NCBI RefSeq assembly: GCF_021341665.1
Contig: NZ_JAJTTH010000002.1
Span: forward strand, 434,001 to 498,000
Direction of reading: 5' to 3'
Origin: Pseudomonas sp. Au-Pse12
GTDB lineage: Bacteria > Pseudomonadota > Gammaproteobacteria > Pseudomonadales > Pseudomonadaceae
Length of the DNA stretch: 64,000 nt
The notes beneath the pieces are model-generated. The model was not told the origin of the DNA. It made no database searches and saw only the letters and a list, made by a program, of their open reading frames with translations. The position numbers were made by a program, and so were the translations under genes. Shown here in pieces: positions 27,164-35,885 of the stretch; the stretch's first letter is position 1, and each line of letters starts with the position of its first letter.

Positions 27164-27490
27164 TCACTGCTCCAGCTGTGGGGTTTCCTGGCCCATGCAG
27201 CGCACGGCCTGCTTCTTCTTGTTCACCAGCACCCCGGTCAGGCCCTTCTGCTGGGTGTCGAACAGCACCAGCACGCCGTCGATGCACTGGGCCACTTCAT
27301 CGGCCGGTTGCAGGGAGATCTTGTAGTCTTCCCCGGGCACGGTCTTGAGCATGGTGAAGTCGCTGAGCAGCAACGCATCCTCCGGCTTGGCGAAGTGCAG
27401 GTAGCCGTAGTACCACAGGCTGCCCACGGTCACGATGATGCTGCAGATACCGGTGATGATCATTGGAATGGCGTTGCGTTCTTCACTCAT
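27164..27490 (-). CDS. Small single-span membrane protein, function unknown
   Basis: A 108-residue protein with one N-terminal membrane helix (IPMIITGICSIIVTVGSLWYY, about 8-28) and a periplasmic or cytoplasmic C-terminal domain (PGEDYKISLQPADEVAQCID) with two cysteines near Cys69 and Cys98. I do not recognise the family. Its start overlaps the stop of the upstream lipoprotein hydrolase gene by 4 bases (ATGA), so it is coupled to it. Confidence 0.72.
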   Translation of the reverse strand: MSEERNAIPMIITGICSIIVTVGSLWYYGYLHFAKPEDALLLSDFTMLKTVPGEDYKISLQPADEVAQCIDGVLVLFDTQQKGLTGVLVNKKKQAVRCMGQETPQLEQ

Positions 27491-28413
27491 TGCGGACTCT
27501 CTGGAGGTTCAACTGCTGAATTCGGGGGCGTCGGGTAATTGGGGATTTCCCCCAGCCGGCGCAACCCGTCGAAATGCTGCGGATCATCGAGGTAGCGCAG
27601 CATCACGCGGCGCCAGGTCGGATCGGCAAAGGTTTGCACATGGCCGCCACGGGTCAGTTGCAGGACCCTGGGCGGGGGCGCAGCTTGATACACGCGGATG
27701 CCATTGGAAAGAGGCACGATCGGATCGTCGATGCTGTGGTAGATCAGTTTCGGCACCCCGTTCAGGTGCGGCAGCGAGTTAATCGCACTGTCGGCGTCCG
27801 GCACCAGCCACGACAGCGGCACCTGCAACGGCCAGGTCAGCCACGAGGTACTCAAGGCGTAGCGCCCGACATCGCGGTAACTGGCCGGCACGCCGTCGAG
27901 CACGATGGCCTTGAGCTGCGCCTGACGCGCGGGGTGCTCCACCAGGTAGTGAATCGCCAGCGCGCCCCCCAGGCTTTGCCCCAACACGATCAACGGCTTG
28001 CCCTGCACTTCGGGGGCCTGATCCAGCCATTTGAATGCGGCATCCAGATCCTGATAGATCGCCGGCAGGCTCGGCGCGCCCTCGGACAGGCCATAACCGC
28101 GATAGTCCACCAGCAGCACCTGATAACCCTGCTCCGGCAGCCACCAACTGCCCCCCAGGTGCCAGGCCAGGTTGCCGCCGTTGCCGTGCAAGTGCAGCAC
28201 CGTGCCCTTGACCTCCACCCCGGGCTTGGCCGGCAGCCACCAGCCGTGCAACTTGTGGCCATCGGCGGTGGCCAGGGTCACGTCGCGGTATTCAAGCCTG
28301 GCCCGCTCGGGGGTGAACGGCAGCCCCGGCTCGGGATAGAACAGCAGCGAGCTGCAACCCTGCAGGCCCAGCAGCAGGGCAAGAGCCACACAACCTCTGA
28401 ACAACCTGCTCAT
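27487..28413 (-). CDS. Alpha/beta-hydrolase lipoprotein
   Basis: A 308-residue predicted lipoprotein (signal ends LLLGLQGC, Cys19) with an alpha/beta-hydrolase domain of the BEM46-like type. Visible are the oxyanion-loop LHLHGNGGNLAWHLGG, VDYRGYGLSEG, the nucleophile elbow GQSLGGALAI (Ser about 151), HSIDDPIVPLSNG with the likely acid, and RGGHVQTF with the catalytic His. A serine hydrolase acting at the outer or inner membrane periplasmic face is likely; the substrate is unknown. ATG 28413 starts the signal; an upstream in-frame extension is rejected. It is coupled to the 108-residue membrane gene. Confidence 0.87.
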   Translation of the reverse strand: MSRLFRGCVALALLLGLQGCSSLLFYPEPGLPFTPERARLEYRDVTLATADGHKLHGWWLPAKPGVEVKGTVLHLHGNGGNLAWHLGGSWWLPEQGYQVLLVDYRGYGLSEGAPSLPAIYQDLDAAFKWLDQAPEVQGKPLIVLGQSLGGALAIHYLVEHPARQAQLKAIVLDGVPASYRDVGRYALSTSWLTWPLQVPLSWLVPDADSAINSLPHLNGVPKLIYHSIDDPIVPLSNGIRVYQAAPPPRVLQLTRGGHVQTFADPTWRRVMLRYLDDPQHFDGLRRLGEIPNYPTPPNSAVEPPESPQ

Positions 28414-28563
28414 CCACCGCACCCTGTGGCCGCCAGCGCAGACGGCGAAAAGGCCCAGCGGGCCTTGAACCATCGGAACCACCGCCGCAGCGCGAATGAT
28501 CGCGGCCTGCGGCAGCGGCGGCTGGTGTCTGTGGATACGTCCATCTGCGCCCCCCGGCAGGTG

Positions 28564-29841
28564 TCAAAGGATGTTGGAGTAGTCCGCCTCGATCCGGTCC
28601 AGGCTCAAGTGGTTGAGGAAGTTGGAGAAACACATCCAGGCCGACAGTGCATTCATGTCGCGAAACTGTTCGGGCAGGTACTTGGGCGGAACGACCAGCC
28701 CTTCGTCCACCAGCTGACGCAAGGTGCGCATGTCTTCCAGGGTGGTCTTGCCGCAGAACAGCAAGGGAATCTGCTCCAGCTTGCCCTTGCGCACAGCCAG
28801 CTGAATGTAGTTGTAAACCATGATGAAGCCCTTGAGATAGGACAAGTCTTTGGTAAACGGCAACCCGTTGGGCACCGAACCGCGGAACACCCGGCTGGCG
28901 TTGCCGTAGCTCTCGGCCATCTCGAAGCCCTGTTCGCGGAAGAACTCGAACACCTGCAGGAAATCCGCGCCCTCCTCCACCATGTGGATAGCCCGCGTAC
29001 GGTTGGTCAGCTTGCGCAAGCGGCTGGGGTAAGAAGCAAAGGTGATGATCTCCATCAGGATCGCCAGGCCTTCCTGGGTCACCGTGGACGAGGGCGGGCC
29101 CTTGGCCAGGAAGGTGCAGATCGGCTGGTTCAGGCCGTTGAGGGTGGTGCCCACATGCACCAGCCCTTCATGGACTTCCAGGGCCCGCACATCGCGCTCG
29201 TTGAACATCGCGTCGCTGCGGATCTTGATGTAGTCGGCGCCCGCTGCCGCGTCGGCGACGATGCCGTCGGACTCGAATACCCGGATGGTTTCCTCGGCCT
29301 CGCCGAACACCTTGTTCAGCCGGCCTTGCAGCAGGCTCACCGCCTCCTTGGCACTGAGCACCTTGGGTTCGTCCTTGAGGTCGCCACGCCCGTCGATGTT
29401 GTTCAGGTAGTCGGACATCATCAGCCCGAGGTCCGCCAGGGTCGGATCACCGGCGTGGAAGGCATCGGACGCGGCGCCGTACAGCTCCTGGGAAATCAGC
29501 CCGAAGTCGCCAGTGCCCCGGGCTTCGAGCATGCGCACCACCATGCGGTATTCCTTGCACATGCGACGCATGATCTGCCCCACCGGGTTGAACTGGCCCA
29601 GTTGGCGGGTGATGTCGCGCTCGATGTTCTGGAATTCCAGCTTCACCGCGCCGGAATCAAACGACAGCGGTCGCCCCTCGTAATAGGCTCGGTCCACCGC
29701 GGGCATCTCCTTGCCCTTGGCCTTGAGAAAGCCCTTGCGGACGTTTTCGTCCCATTTCACCGCATCCAGCACGCGGATCGGTGTCTGTGCCAGCACTATG
29801 CGATCGGACAAAGTGCGTATCGTCTGCTGGTAATCGTCCAC
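28564..29841 (-). CDS. QEGLA-motif protein, DUF1704/MATCAP-like putative metallopeptidase
   Basis: A 425-residue protein of the family described as flavohemoprotein-expression-modulating QEGLA-motif proteins. The name motif is present as TVTQEGLAILMEI, with Gln256-Glu257. A zinc-type H-E-x-x-x-H motif is His224-Glu225-x3-His229 in EVHEGLVHVGTTLNG, with Glu257 the plausible third ligand. This is the pattern of the family that includes mammalian MATCAP tyrosine carboxypeptidases, so peptidase activity is a reasonable inference, with a bacterial substrate unknown. No signal or membrane span is seen. It is followed by the hydrolase gene after about 150 bases. Confidence 0.85.
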   Translation of the reverse strand: MDDYQQTIRTLSDRIVLAQTPIRVLDAVKWDENVRKGFLKAKGKEMPAVDRAYYEGRPLSFDSGAVKLEFQNIERDITRQLGQFNPVGQIMRRMCKEYRMVVRMLEARGTGDFGLISQELYGAASDAFHAGDPTLADLGLMMSDYLNNIDGRGDLKDEPKVLSAKEAVSLLQGRLNKVFGEAEETIRVFESDGIVADAAAGADYIKIRSDAMFNERDVRALEVHEGLVHVGTTLNGLNQPICTFLAKGPPSSTVTQEGLAILMEIITFASYPSRLRKLTNRTRAIHMVEEGADFLQVFEFFREQGFEMAESYGNASRVFRGSVPNGLPFTKDLSYLKGFIMVYNYIQLAVRKGKLEQIPLLFCGKTTLEDMRTLRQLVDEGLVVPPKYLPEQFRDMNALSAWMCFSNFLNHLSLDRIEADYSNIL

Positions 29842-29876
29842 CCGGAACTCCTATTGAATGGGTTTGTAGCGCGGGG

Positions 29877-30422
29877 TCACTTGCCCACGCGCTTGAAGCG
29901 CGCCGCCTCGACGAACAGGTCGGAGTTGGCGGGGTCGTCAAGGTAGGCGAAGACTTCAGGCAACGGGCTGCTGATCAGCACGCCATCGCCCTCGGCCGTG
30001 GTCATGGGGTCGCCGTTCAAGGCCTTTTGACCCAGGGCCAGGCGAATCTGTTCCAGGTCCAGGGTATAGAGCACCAGTTCATGTTTGGCCGTCAGTTCGA
30101 AGCCGGCAATGCTGTAGTGCCCACCAAAGGCCTGGGGCACCGCGGCCGACAGGTACCAGCGGTTGCCGTGCCGGGACACGGTGAAGTCATAGGCATCGCG
30201 CGGACGCACGGTGCCGCCGGGGTAACTCGAAGCGCGGTAGCGGTTGGTACCGACCTGCCTGAGCTGGATATTCAGCGGCTCGCCCCAGGCATTCTTGCTG
30301 GCCCACTGGCCCAGCAACTGGGCAGGTGCCGCCTGCTCGGCCGGCAGCGGCTCCTTGAAGGCCACCAGGCAACCGCTGAGCAGCAGGAACGACAGGGCAA
30401 TCAGAATGCGCCAGGCTTGCAT
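29877..30422 (-). CDS. Lipoprotein of unknown function
   Basis: A 181-residue predicted lipoprotein (MQAWRILIALSFLLLSGC, Cys18). The mature chain, about 160 residues, contains QLLGQWASKNAWGEPLNIQLRQ near the start and TVSRHGNRWYLSAAVPQAFGGHYSIAGFEL, suggesting a small beta-rich domain. I do not recognise a named domain. It lies 35 bases upstream of the QEGLA-protein gene and is probably cotranscribed with it. Confidence 0.78.
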   Translation of the reverse strand: MQAWRILIALSFLLLSGCLVAFKEPLPAEQAAPAQLLGQWASKNAWGEPLNIQLRQVGTNRYRASSYPGGTVRPRDAYDFTVSRHGNRWYLSAAVPQAFGGHYSIAGFELTAKHELVLYTLDLEQIRLALGQKALNGDPMTTAEGDGVLISSPLPEVFAYLDDPANSDLFVEAARFKRVGK

Positions 30423-30510
30423 GCAACTCTCCCATGAACTCCAGAATGACTGTAGCCGCTGGCGCGAACCACGACCGACAAGCCGCAGCCGGTCAGCCGC
30501 GCCGGGCGCG

Positions 30511-31227
30511 TCAGACCGAAGCCAGAACCAGATGCATGTAGCGCGTGAGGATACCGAGCATCTCTTCGTCCTCCAGAGGCTCGGTGCCGTTGAGCAGGCC
30601 CTGATATTCCATCCGGCCGATTATCGACGTCAACACCTTGGCATCCTGCTGCGGCTCCCGCGAGCCCAGGACCTGGAAGAACTGGCAGGTGCCATGCAGC
30701 AGGATCTGCTGATGCGAGCGCACCAGCTGCGCCAGCCGCGGGTTGAGCAACGCTTCCTGGCGGAACGCCTGCTCGGCCATCAGGTGCTCGCGGCGGGTGT
30801 GCAACTGACGCTGGACATAGTCGGCGGTCAGGCGGGCGATATCATCGGCCAATTGCGAGCGCGACGCCGGGCTGCCATCACCGTAGGCGACCATCTCGCG
30901 CAGCAGCCCCTCGTTGCTGGCCCACAGCTTGGCCATGAACGCCGCGCTGCGCTCCACGTACTGGGCGAAGGTATCGGTGAGCAAGTCATCGATATCCTTG
31001 AAGTAATAGGTGGTGGCCGACAGCGGCACACCGGCTTCGGCGGCTACCGCGCGATGGCGCACGGCCCGCACGCCGTCACGCACGACAATGCGCATCGCGG
31101 CATCGAGAATGTCCTGCCTGCGCTGCTCACTGCCTTGGCGGCTGGCCTTGCGGCCCTGGTACTGAACACTTTCAGCCACCGCAGCGGCGATGCCGGCTGC
31201 ACCTTCTTGAGCAATTGCGCGGTTCAC
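30511..31227 (-). CDS. TetR-family transcriptional regulator
   Basis: A 238-residue regulator. After an N-terminal extension (about 1-35), the helix-turn-helix reads RRQDILDAAMRIVVRDGVRA then VAAEAGVPLSATTYYFKDID, the classic TetR pattern. The C-terminal part is a helical ligand-binding domain ending EDEEMLGILTRYMHLV. The cluster 27164-30422 lies downstream on the same strand, so it may regulate that group, but no operator was identified. Confidence 0.87.
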   Translation of the reverse strand: MNRAIAQEGAAGIAAAVAESVQYQGRKASRQGSEQRRQDILDAAMRIVVRDGVRAVRHRAVAAEAGVPLSATTYYFKDIDDLLTDTFAQYVERSAAFMAKLWASNEGLLREMVAYGDGSPASRSQLADDIARLTADYVQRQLHTRREHLMAEQAFRQEALLNPRLAQLVRSHQQILLHGTCQFFQVLGSREPQQDAKVLTSIIGRMEYQGLLNGTEPLEDEEMLGILTRYMHLVLASV

Positions 31228-31290
31228 GACACGTATTCCCTCTTGAAAATCACACAGAATTAGAAGCGGTACGTCAGTTCCAGCCAGACA

Positions 31291-31319
31291 ATAAAAAGCC
31301 GCCTGATAAAGGCGGCTGA
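31291..31319 (-). terminator. Rho-independent terminator of lysS
   Basis: Read leftward: AGCCGCCTTTATCAGGCGGCT forms a 7-8 base stem and is followed by TTTTTAT. It starts about 14 bases after the lysS stop. Confidence 0.88.
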
Positions 31320-31332
31320 TTATTCACAACAC

Positions 31333-32835
31333 TCAGGCTTGCGGCCGCATGTGCGGGAACAGGATCACATCGCGAATCGACGGCGAGTTGGTCAGCAGCA
31401 TCACCAGGCGGTCGATGCCGATACCTTCGCCGGCCGTTGGCGGCATGCCGTATTCCAGGGCACGGACGAAGTCGGCGTCGTAGTGCATGGCTTCGTCGTC
31501 GCCGGCGTCCTTGTCCGCCACCTGGGCCATGAAGCGCTCGGCCTGGTCTTCCGCGTCATTGAGCTCGGAGTAGGCGTTGGCGATTTCGCGGCCGCCGATG
31601 AACAGCTCGAAGCGGTCGGTGACGTTGGGGTTGTCGTCGTTGCGGCGGGCCAGCGGCGACACCTCGAACGGGTACTGGGTGATGAAGTGCGGCTGCTCCA
31701 GCTTGTGCTCCACCAGCTCTTCGAAAATCATCACCTGCAGCTTGCCCAGGCCTTCGAAGCCCAGCACCTTGGCGCCGGCTTTCTTGGCGATGGCGCGAGC
31801 CTTGTCGATGTCGTTGAGGTCATCGGCGGTCAGCTCGGGGTTGTACTTGAGGATCGAATCGAACACCGACAGACGGGCGAACGGCTCGCCGAAGTGGAAC
31901 ACCTTGTCGCCGTACGGCACGTCGGTGCTGCCCAGAACCAGCTGCGCCAGCTCGCGGAACAGCTCTTCGGTGAGGTCCATGTTGTCTTCGTAGTCGGCGT
32001 AGGCCTGGTAGAACTCCAACATGGTGAATTCAGGGTTGTGCCGAGTCGAAACGCCTTCGTTACGGAAGTTGCGGTTGATCTCGAACACCTTCTCGAAACC
32101 ACCGACCACCAGGCGCTTGAGGTACAGCTCGGGGGCGATGCGCAGGAACATTTCCATGTCCAGGGCGTTGTGGTGGGTTTCGAACGGCTTAGCCGCGGCA
32201 CCGCCAGGAATGGTCTGCAGCATCGGCGTCTCGACTTCGAGGAAGTCGCGCTGCATCAGGAAGCTGCGGATGTGGGCGATGACTTGCGAACGCACGCGGA
32301 AGGTCTGGCGCACTTCTTCGTTGACGATCAGGTCGACGTAGCGCTGGCGGTAGCGCTGTTCGGTGTCGGTCAGGCCGTGGTGCTTGTCCGGCAGCGGGCG
32401 CAGCGATTTGGTCAGCAGGCGCACGTGGGTCATTTCAACGTACAGGTCGCCCTTGCCGGAACGCGCCAGGGTGCCTTCGGCGGCAATGATGTCGCCCATG
32501 TCCCAGGTTTTCACCGCGGCCAGGGTTTCTTCGGACAGGGTCTTGCGGTTGACGTAGACCTGGATGCGCCCGGTCATGTCTTGGATCACCATGAACGAGC
32601 CACGGTTGAGCATGATGCGACCGGCAACCTTGACCGGGATTGCAGCCTCTGCCAGCTCTTCCTTGGTCTTGTCGGCGTACTGCTTCTGCAGATCCTGGCA
32701 GTAGTTTTCGCGGCGGAAGTCGTTCGGGAAGGCATTGCCCTTGGCGCGCTCGGCAGCAAGCTTTTCCTTGCGCAGGGCGATCAGGGAGTTCTCTTCCTGT
32801 TGCAGGGCTTGCGGGTCGAGTTGTTGGTCGCTCAT
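31333..32835 (-). CDS. lysS: Lysyl-tRNA synthetase, class II
   Basis: A 500-residue class II lysyl-tRNA synthetase. The N-terminal OB-fold anticodon-binding domain (about 65-170) contains [17 protein letters not shown]; the catalytic core carries motif 2 as [20 protein letters not shown] and motif 3 as [12 protein letters not shown]. The length matches family members. ATG 32835 begins [16 protein letters not shown]; the upstream in-frame extension crosses the intergenic hairpin and is rejected. It follows prfB on the same strand, as in other gammaproteobacteria. Confidence 0.97.
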   Translation of the reverse strand: MSDQQLDPQALQQEENSLIALRKEKLAAERAKGNAFPNDFRRENYCQDLQKQYADKTKEELAEAAIPVKVAGRIMLNRGSFMVIQDMTGRIQVYVNRKTLSEETLAAVKTWDMGDIIAAEGTLARSGKGDLYVEMTHVRLLTKSLRPLPDKHHGLTDTEQRYRQRYVDLIVNEEVRQTFRVRSQVIAHIRSFLMQRDFLEVETPMLQTIPGGAAAKPFETHHNALDMEMFLRIAPELYLKRLVVGGFEKVFEINRNFRNEGVSTRHNPEFTMLEFYQAYADYEDNMDLTEELFRELAQLVLGSTDVPYGDKVFHFGEPFARLSVFDSILKYNPELTADDLNDIDKARAIAKKAGAKVLGFEGLGKLQVMIFEELVEHKLEQPHFITQYPFEVSPLARRNDDNPNVTDRFELFIGGREIANAYSELNDAEDQAERFMAQVADKDAGDDEAMHYDADFVRALEYGMPPTAGEGIGIDRLVMLLTNSPSIRDVILFPHMRPQA

Positions 32836-32863
32836 GTCTTTAATTTTTCCATCAGGTTCGTTG

Positions 32864-32884
32864 CCCCCGGCCTGCGGCCGGGGG
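32864..32884. repeat. GC-rich hairpin in the prfB-lysS gap
   Basis: CCCCCGGCC, TGC, GGCCGGGGG is a perfect 9-base stem in a short gap. It lacks a T-tract; a nearby CTCCTACAAG at 32916-32925 suggests a remnant REP. It may tune read-through from prfB into lysS. Confidence 0.5.
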
Positions 32885-32928
32885 GCGCCGGGCAAGGACT
32901 GGACGTCCCCCCGGCTCCTACAAGGGTT

Positions 32929-34024
32929 TTACAGGCCCGATTTCAGGCTGGCTTCCAGGTATTCGTCGATGTCGCCGTCGAGCACCTTGTCGCAGTCGCT
33001 GCGTTCGATGTTGGTGCGCAGGTCCTTGATCCGCGACGCGTCGAGCACGTAGGAGCGGATCTGATGACCCCAGCCGATGTCCGACTTGGTGTCTTCCAGA
33101 GCCTGGGAAGCCGCGTTGCGCTTCTGCATTTCCTGCTCGTACAACTTGGCCCGCAGCATTTTCATGGCGGTGTCCTTGTTGGCGTGCTGGGAACGTTCGT
33201 TCTGGCAGCTGACCACGGTGTTGGTCGGTACGTGGGTGATCCGTACGGCCGAGTCGGTGGTGTTTACGTGCTGACCACCGGCACCGGAGGAACGGTAGGT
33301 ATCGATCCGCAGGTCGGCCGGGTTGATTTCGATTTCCACCTTGTCGTCGATCTCTGGCGAGACGAACACCGCGGAGAACGACGTGTGGCGACGGTTGCCG
33401 GAGTCGAACGGGCTCTTGCGCACCAGGCGGTGCACGCCGATCTCGGTGCGCAGCCAGCCGAAGGCGTATTCGCCCTTGATGTGCACGGTCGCGCCCTTGA
33501 TCCCGGCCACTTCACCGGCCGACAGCTCCATGATGGTCGCTTCGAAACCGCGCTTGTCGGCCCAGCGCAGGTACATGCGCAGCAGGATGTTGGCCCAGTC
33601 CTGGGCTTCGGTGCCGCCGGAACCGGCCTGGATGTCCAGGTAGGCGTTGTTCGGGTCCATTTCATGGCTGAACATGCGACGGAATTCGAGCTTGGCGAGG
33701 TTTTCCTCGAGACGGGCCAGCTCGGCGACGACATCGCCCACCGCGCCTTCGTCATTTTCTTCGACGGCCATGTCCAGCAGGTCGCGGCAATCGGCCAGAC
33801 CGCTGTTCAGCTCGTCCAGGGTCTCGACGATCTGTGCCAGCGCAGCGCGCTCGCGGCCCAGTTCCTGGGCGTATTCAGGTTTGTTCCAGACACTCGGATC
33901 TTCAAGCTCGCGATTGACCTCGGTCAGACGCTCATGCTTTTGATCGTAGTCAAAGATACCCCCGAATAGTTTCGGAGCGCTCGGACAGGTCCTTGATGGT
34001 GTTCAGGATCGGGTTGATTTCCAT
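32929..34024 (-). CDS. prfB: Peptide chain release factor 2, with programmed +1 frameshift
   Basis: RF2 ends translation at UGA and UAA. The first frame starts at ATG 34024 ([20 protein letters not shown]) and reaches TGA at 33952-33950 after 24 codons. The main frame continues from GAC at 33951, giving 364 residues when one base is skipped. The stop-recognition tripeptide S-P-F is in [13 protein letters not shown] and the catalytic G-G-Q in [17 protein letters not shown]. Expression is self-limiting: abundant RF2 ends the short product. Annotating only the second frame would lose the N-terminus. Confidence 0.95.
33949..33964 (-). other. Programmed +1 frameshift site in prfB
   Basis: Read leftward: CGGGGGTATCTTTGAC. 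The purine-rich GGGGG acts as an internal Shine-Dalgarno-like element 3 bases before the slippery CTT, next to the in-frame TGA. This is the same arrangement as in Escherichia coli prfB (AGGGGGTATCTTTGAC). Confidence 0.95.
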
Positions 34025-34298
34025 GGGGGGCGGCACTCGTTGGCGAACTTTTGAAAGCCGACGATTATAACGGAATCACCGAACCACAGCAGCCCGCTTA
34101 GCGGCTTTAAGAGGCCAATCGGCCATCTAATTTCAGTGACCGAACCGCGCAAAACCGCACGCAGGCGAAATTTGTGCGCCGTTCATCCAGCAAAAAGTCC
34201 TGCTCGCCTCCCCCCGCCACACCCCGCAACTGCGCTCTCCTTGAGGCCGGGCAGCGCGATACACTCCCACGCTGAAATGACAAGGAAGCCGCTGCCCC

Positions 34299-34817
34299 AT
34301 GGAACGCCTACTCAGTAGCGCCGAGATCGAAGACATCAAACGCAAGGAACAGCGAAACTGGAGGGGGGTCCAGGCCTTCTTCTCGATACTCCTCAGCGCG
34401 CTGGCCGGCCTGCCGCTGATGGGGGTCTGGTTGATCGTCTCTCCGGCGCTGGCCTGCGCCCTGGTCGTGCCCTGGCTGATCTTTTTGTGGTGGTGGATCT
34501 ACTACCGCACAAGAATGCTGGTGAATGAAATCGATGAGCGAACCCAATGGCTGCAGGCCAGGTTCAGTTGTCGCTGGGTCCACGTCCACAAGGGTGGCTA
34601 CATGGACTACAGCTTTGGCGACTACCCGATCGCCCCCGGCAACCTGCTGAACAACTGGTTCATCGACAACACACTCGACACCCGCACCACCTACCGCATC
34701 GAAGCGGTAAAGCTCACGTGCCGACACGCCGCGAGCCACAGCTACTACCTGTTCCGAGACACCCTGGTGGAGGTCCCACCGGGTCAGGCGCCGGCCACGG
34801 AAATGGCTGACGCCTAG
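34299..34817 (+). CDS. Membrane protein of unknown function between prfB and wspR
   Basis: A 172-residue protein with two adjacent membrane helices (about 25-46 and 48-68, the second containing FLWWWIYY) and a C-terminal soluble domain of about 100 residues (RFSCRWVHVHKGGYMDYSFG). I do not recognise a domain. It is the only rightward gene between prfB and the wsp genes; from memory this gene is absent at that place in P. aeruginosa, so it may be an accessory insertion. A candidate site (CAAGGAAG) precedes the ATG. Confidence 0.7.
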   Translation: MERLLSSAEIEDIKRKEQRNWRGVQAFFSILLSALAGLPLMGVWLIVSPALACALVVPWLIFLWWWIYYRTRMLVNEIDERTQWLQARFSCRWVHVHKGGYMDYSFGDYPIAPGNLLNNWFIDNTLDTRTTYRIEAVKLTCRHAASHSYYLFRDTLVEVPPGQAPATEMADA

Positions 34818-34835
34818 AGCGCAGGCCGAAACCGC

Positions 34836-35837
34836 CTACTCGATCCCGACCTGATTGCGGCCATTGTTCTTCGCCAGGTACAGCCCCTTGTCCGCTGCCG
34901 AAATCAACTGCCGGCAATGGCTGTTGGGCTGCGGCGTGATGGTGGAAAGACCGATGCTGATGGTCAGACTGGCGCCCTCCACCGGTGCGATATGGGGGAT
35001 TTTCAGGGCCTCCACGGTCTGGCGCAGCTTCTCGGCCACCAGCCGCGCGCCGCCCGGCGAGGTGTTGGGCAATACCAGCACGAACTCTTCGCCGCCGTAG
35101 CGCGCCGGCAGGTCGGAAGGCCGGCTGCTGGCCTCGCGAATCGCCGTGGCCACCTTGCGCAGGGCTTCATCGCCCTCCAGGTGACCGAAGGTGTCGTTGA
35201 AGGTCTTGAAGTAGTCGACGTCGATCATCAATAGCGACAGCTGGCTCTGTTCGCGCATCGCCCGGCGCCATTCCAGCTCCAGGTATTCATCGAAATGCCG
35301 GCGGTTGGACAACCCGGTCAGGCCGTCGGAGTTCATCAGCCGTTGCAGCACCAGGTTGGTGTCCAGCAGTTGCTGCTGGCTGACCCGCAGCGCGCGGTAG
35401 GCCGCGTCGCGCTGCAACAGGGTCATGTAGGAGCGCGAGTGGTAGCGGATTCGCGCCACCAGCTCGATGTTGTCCGGCAGCTTGACCAGGTAGTCGTTGG
35501 CCCCGGCGGCAAAGGCCGCGCTCTTGATCAACGGGTCTTCCTTGGTCGAGAGGACGATGATCGGGATGTTCTGGGTCGCTGGGTGGTTGCGGTACTCGCG
35601 CACCAGGGTCAGGCCGTCCAGGCCCGGCATCACCAGGTCCTGGAGGATCACCGTGGGCTTGATGCGGATCGCCTGGGCAATGGCCTGATGCGGATCGGCG
35701 CAGAAGTGGAAATCGATGTTTTCCTCGTTCGCCAACCCACGCCGAACCGCTTCGCCGATCATGGCCTGGTCGTCCACCAGCAACACCATGGCGGCATTTT
35801 CGTCGGTCTTGAATTCGTCGAGCTGTAAATCATTCAT
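34836..35837 (-). CDS. wspR: Diguanylate cyclase response regulator WspR
   Basis: A 333-residue protein with a receiver domain (about 17-140, phosphoacceptor Asp67 in LQDLVMP) joined by a helical stalk to a GGDEF domain. The active-site motif is GGEEF (248-252), and the inhibitory I-site RPSD (239-242) lies five residues before it. It makes c-di-GMP when phosphorylated by WspE, and high product inhibits it through the I-site. It is the last gene of the wsp run, 48 bases after wspF. Confidence 0.97.
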   Translation of the reverse strand: MNDLQLDEFKTDENAAMVLLVDDQAMIGEAVRRGLANEENIDFHFCADPHQAIAQAIRIKPTVILQDLVMPGLDGLTLVREYRNHPATQNIPIIVLSTKEDPLIKSAAFAAGANDYLVKLPDNIELVARIRYHSRSYMTLLQRDAAYRALRVSQQQLLDTNLVLQRLMNSDGLTGLSNRRHFDEYLELEWRRAMREQSQLSLLMIDVDYFKTFNDTFGHLEGDEALRKVATAIREASSRPSDLPARYGGEEFVLVLPNTSPGGARLVAEKLRQTVEALKIPHIAPVEGASLTISIGLSTITPQPNSHCRQLISAADKGLYLAKNNGRNQVGIE

Positions 35838-35885
35838 GGGTTGTCACCTGAATTGCTACCTGGCCAGGACAGCTGCGTTTATCAG

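Noticed and set aside
31339..33969. 876-residue open frame opposite lysS and prfB
   Set aside because: It spans two housekeeping genes and their gap and shows no domain.
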